Translations under genes and position numbers: made by a program
Origin: Ruminococcus flavefaciens
GTDB taxonomy: Bacteria > Bacillota > Clostridia > Oscillospirales > Ruminococcaceae
Length of the DNA: 36,189 bases
Reading direction: 5' to 3'
Assembly: GCF_900116855.1 (NCBI RefSeq)
Contig: NZ_UETD01000021.1
Coordinates: forward strand, 1 to 36,189
Notes under the pieces: model-generated
Database searches by the model: none
Told to the model about the DNA's origin: nothing
The model's input: the letters and a program-made list of their open reading frames with translations, nothing else
In this document: one piece after another, positions 34,905 to 36,189 of the stretch
Layout of the letters: each line of letters opens with the position of its first letter
Numbering within the stretch: position 1 is the stretch's first letter

Positions 34905-34986
34905 TCGGTGCAGTAATGACAGGGGACGTCGCACCGAAGTAAGAAAAGTTCCCGTACTGCACCGACGTAATAATAATGATTATTAT
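34905..34986 (+). ncRNA. Structured leader with alternative pairings before radical SAM gene
   Basis: TCGGTGCAGTA (34905-34915) pairs perfectly over 11 bp with TACTGCACCGA (34955-34965), and GGGGAC (34922-34927) pairs with GTTCCC (34948-34953) inside. The loop holds a second GCACCGA (34931-34937), which can pair over 7 bp with the same left arm, so two exclusive folds exist. A small A/T hairpin (34970-34986) then precedes AGGAG (34991-34995). This is the pattern of a switch or attenuator, but I cannot match a known riboswitch class. Confidence 0.45.
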
Positions 34987-35003
34987 GAAAAGGAGCAGTT
35001 TAT

Positions 35004-35747
35004 ATGAACGTATATCTTGAAAAACTTGAACGAATAGAATTCAGCATAACAATGTGCTGCACGGGAAGGTGCCGCCATTGCAGTCAGGGAGACCACCGCG
35101 GCTGCGACGGACACATAGATGGAGCAAAAGCCGCAGAGGTGGTGGAAAAGGTCTGCCGCGTATACAATGTAAAGTCGCTGATGACATTTGGAGGCGAGCC
35201 GCTTCTGTATCCCGAGACTGTCTGCACCATACACAGGGCAGCAGAGAGAGCAGGAATACCGCGGCGTGAGATAATAACAAACGGTTTTTTCAGCAGAAAC
35301 AAAGAGCGCATCGCAGCTGTAGCCCGAATGCTTGCCCACAGCGGCGTGAATCGCGTCCTGCTTTCTGTGGACGCCTTTCATCAGGAGACGATACCCGTGG
35401 AGACGGTGGAGATTTTTGCTGACTGTCTCAGAAATGAGGGCTTACCGCCGGAGATACATCCTGCGTGGCTGGGAAGCAAGGAAGCTGACAATGAGTACAA
35501 CAGCCGAACAAGGGAGCTCCTTGACAGGTTCCGCGAGAAGTGCTATACGGTATCGGCTGGGAATATCATCTTTCCCAAGGGAAATGCTGTGAAGCTGCTT
35601 GGCGAGGGCAGGGAAGCGTCCGATGATCCGTATGAGGAGGACCCGAGAGATATGCATTCGCTGTGCATAGACGCAGACGGAAGAACGCTGAACAGAAGTA
35701 TATACGAAGCCGATATAATCGACATCATGGAAAACTATAAGCCGTAA
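35004..35747 (+). CDS. Radical SAM protein of unknown substrate
   Basis: The 247-residue protein has the cluster motif CTGRCRHC (CxxxCxxC, near residues 19-26), then MTFGGEPLL (GGE block), IITNGF, and LLSVDAFHQE. It lacks a full SPASM cysteine-rich tail; only one cysteine (LCIDADG) lies near the C-terminus. Length is at the small end of the superfamily. No precursor peptide is visible around it, so a role in RiPP modification cannot be claimed. The start at 35004 has AGGAG 8 nt upstream, and a possible structured leader precedes it. Confidence 0.82.
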   Translation: MNVYLEKLERIEFSITMCCTGRCRHCSQGDHRGCDGHIDGAKAAEVVEKVCRVYNVKSLMTFGGEPLLYPETVCTIHRAAERAGIPRREIITNGFFSRNKERIAAVARMLAHSGVNRVLLSVDAFHQETIPVETVEIFADCLRNEGLPPEIHPAWLGSKEADNEYNSRTRELLDRFREKCYTVSAGNIIFPKGNAVKLLGEGREASDDPYEEDPRDMHSLCIDADGRTLNRSIYEADIIDIMENYKP

Positions 35748-35756
35748 CAGAAACGA

Positions 35757-35786
35757 GCCCCTGAGCATTTCAAAATGCTCAGGGGC
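35757..35786 (+). terminator. Terminator after radical SAM gene
   Basis: GCCCCTGAGCATTT and AAATGCTCAGGGGC form a perfect 14-bp stem around a 2-nt centre. It belongs to the same hairpin family as 23258-23287. Confidence 0.9.
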
Positions 35787-35809
35787 ATTGTGTTATTTGC
35801 GCTGCTCAA

Positions 35810-36189
35810 ATAAATCGGAATTTATATGTGTAGGGGACGCCGCCCTCGGCGTCCCGAAAAAGAATATTGTATGGGCGGATATCATCCGCCCGTTAAGGGA
35901 CGCCCTCACTTGCAGGGCGTCCCTCTTTCAAAAACAGTCCACCGGACTGTTTTTGAAATTCACCCTTGCGGAGCGCTTTGTTTTATTTCGCCGCCTTAAA
36001 AGCTGAAAGCGGCGACCAGAGGCGCCGCCTCTGGACTCTGCCAAAGGAACACAGTCCCTTTGGAATCCCTTACATGGGCTCGGCGTACTTATTGCGCTGT
36101 AAGCGATGTACAAATACCATTTTTGATATTATTAAGCGAGTTTACGAGCGACAACGTGGCAAGCGGTCGAGCTGGCTCAGCTCGAAATT
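35810..36189. repeat. 380-bp hairpin-mosaic repeat, right copy
   Basis: Inverted copy of 1-380 with one difference, in a hairpin loop (36026). It starts just after the radical SAM terminator with the border sequence ATAAATCGGAATTTA and reaches the contig end at the exact base that matches position 1. Confidence 0.9.

Overview
The window looks like a chromosomal contig from a Ruminococcus-type Firmicute (Oscillospiraceae). Three things support this. A secreted protein carries a paired-repeat dockerin with Thr-rich linkers. The spoIIGA-sigE pair shows that an endospore programme is encoded. The intergenic spacers are full of nested hairpin repeats and tidy sigma-A promoters (TTGACA, 17 bp, TATAAT). 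Coding density is high and most genes are housekeeping. I see no prophage, integrase, transposase, CRISPR array or recognisable defence island.

Layout. Both ends are the same 380-bp hairpin-rich repeat in inverted orientation (1-380 and 35810-36189, one mismatch), so the contig probably stops where the assembly entered a repeat family. From 416 to 2747 (minus) lie a Gfo/Idh/MocA oxidoreductase, a LURP-one-like protein and a SpoU/TrmH rRNA methyltransferase. A 193-bp MITE-like palindromic element (2807-2999) separates them from ligA (plus). An ECF sigma/anti-sigma pair with a likely autoregulated promoter follows (5228-6423). From 6457 to 8259 (minus) are a CpXC zinc-ribbon protein and an AT-rich orphan gene. 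A long minus-strand operon covers recJ, rel, an MBL hydrolase, hemZ and rlmD (16058 down to 8260): DNA repair, the stringent response, haem synthesis and rRNA modification. Upstream is spoIIGA-sigE.

From 17929 to 23948 are a metallophosphoesterase, a DEAD-box helicase with a previously unlisted 51-residue membrane protein behind it, an NADH-pyrophosphatase-like Nudix protein, O-acetylhomoserine sulfhydrylase with a possible Cys-containing leader peptide, and a cytidine/guanine-deaminase-like enzyme. From 24125 to 29003 (minus) a co-directional cluster runs maf, DUF1015, DUF3781, a CPBP-like membrane protein, a GNAT acetyltransferase, a SAP-domain protein and tcdA. A dockerin protein and a MATE transporter diverge from a shared control region holding a 14-bp inverted repeat. 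The right-hand part holds tRNA-Gln, an S4-less pseudouridine synthase, an orphan sugar-binding lipoprotein with paired operator-like palindromes, a dCMP deaminase, and a radical SAM protein preceded by an RNA-like element with two mutually exclusive pairings.

I found no clear new multi-gene system. The best leads are small: the switch-like leader before the radical SAM gene, the Cys leader before the sulfhydrylase, the heptad GGPP extension on the MATE transporter, the hairpin-mosaic repeat families (one appears to supply the end of maf), and the AT-rich orphan gene inserted behind rlmD.
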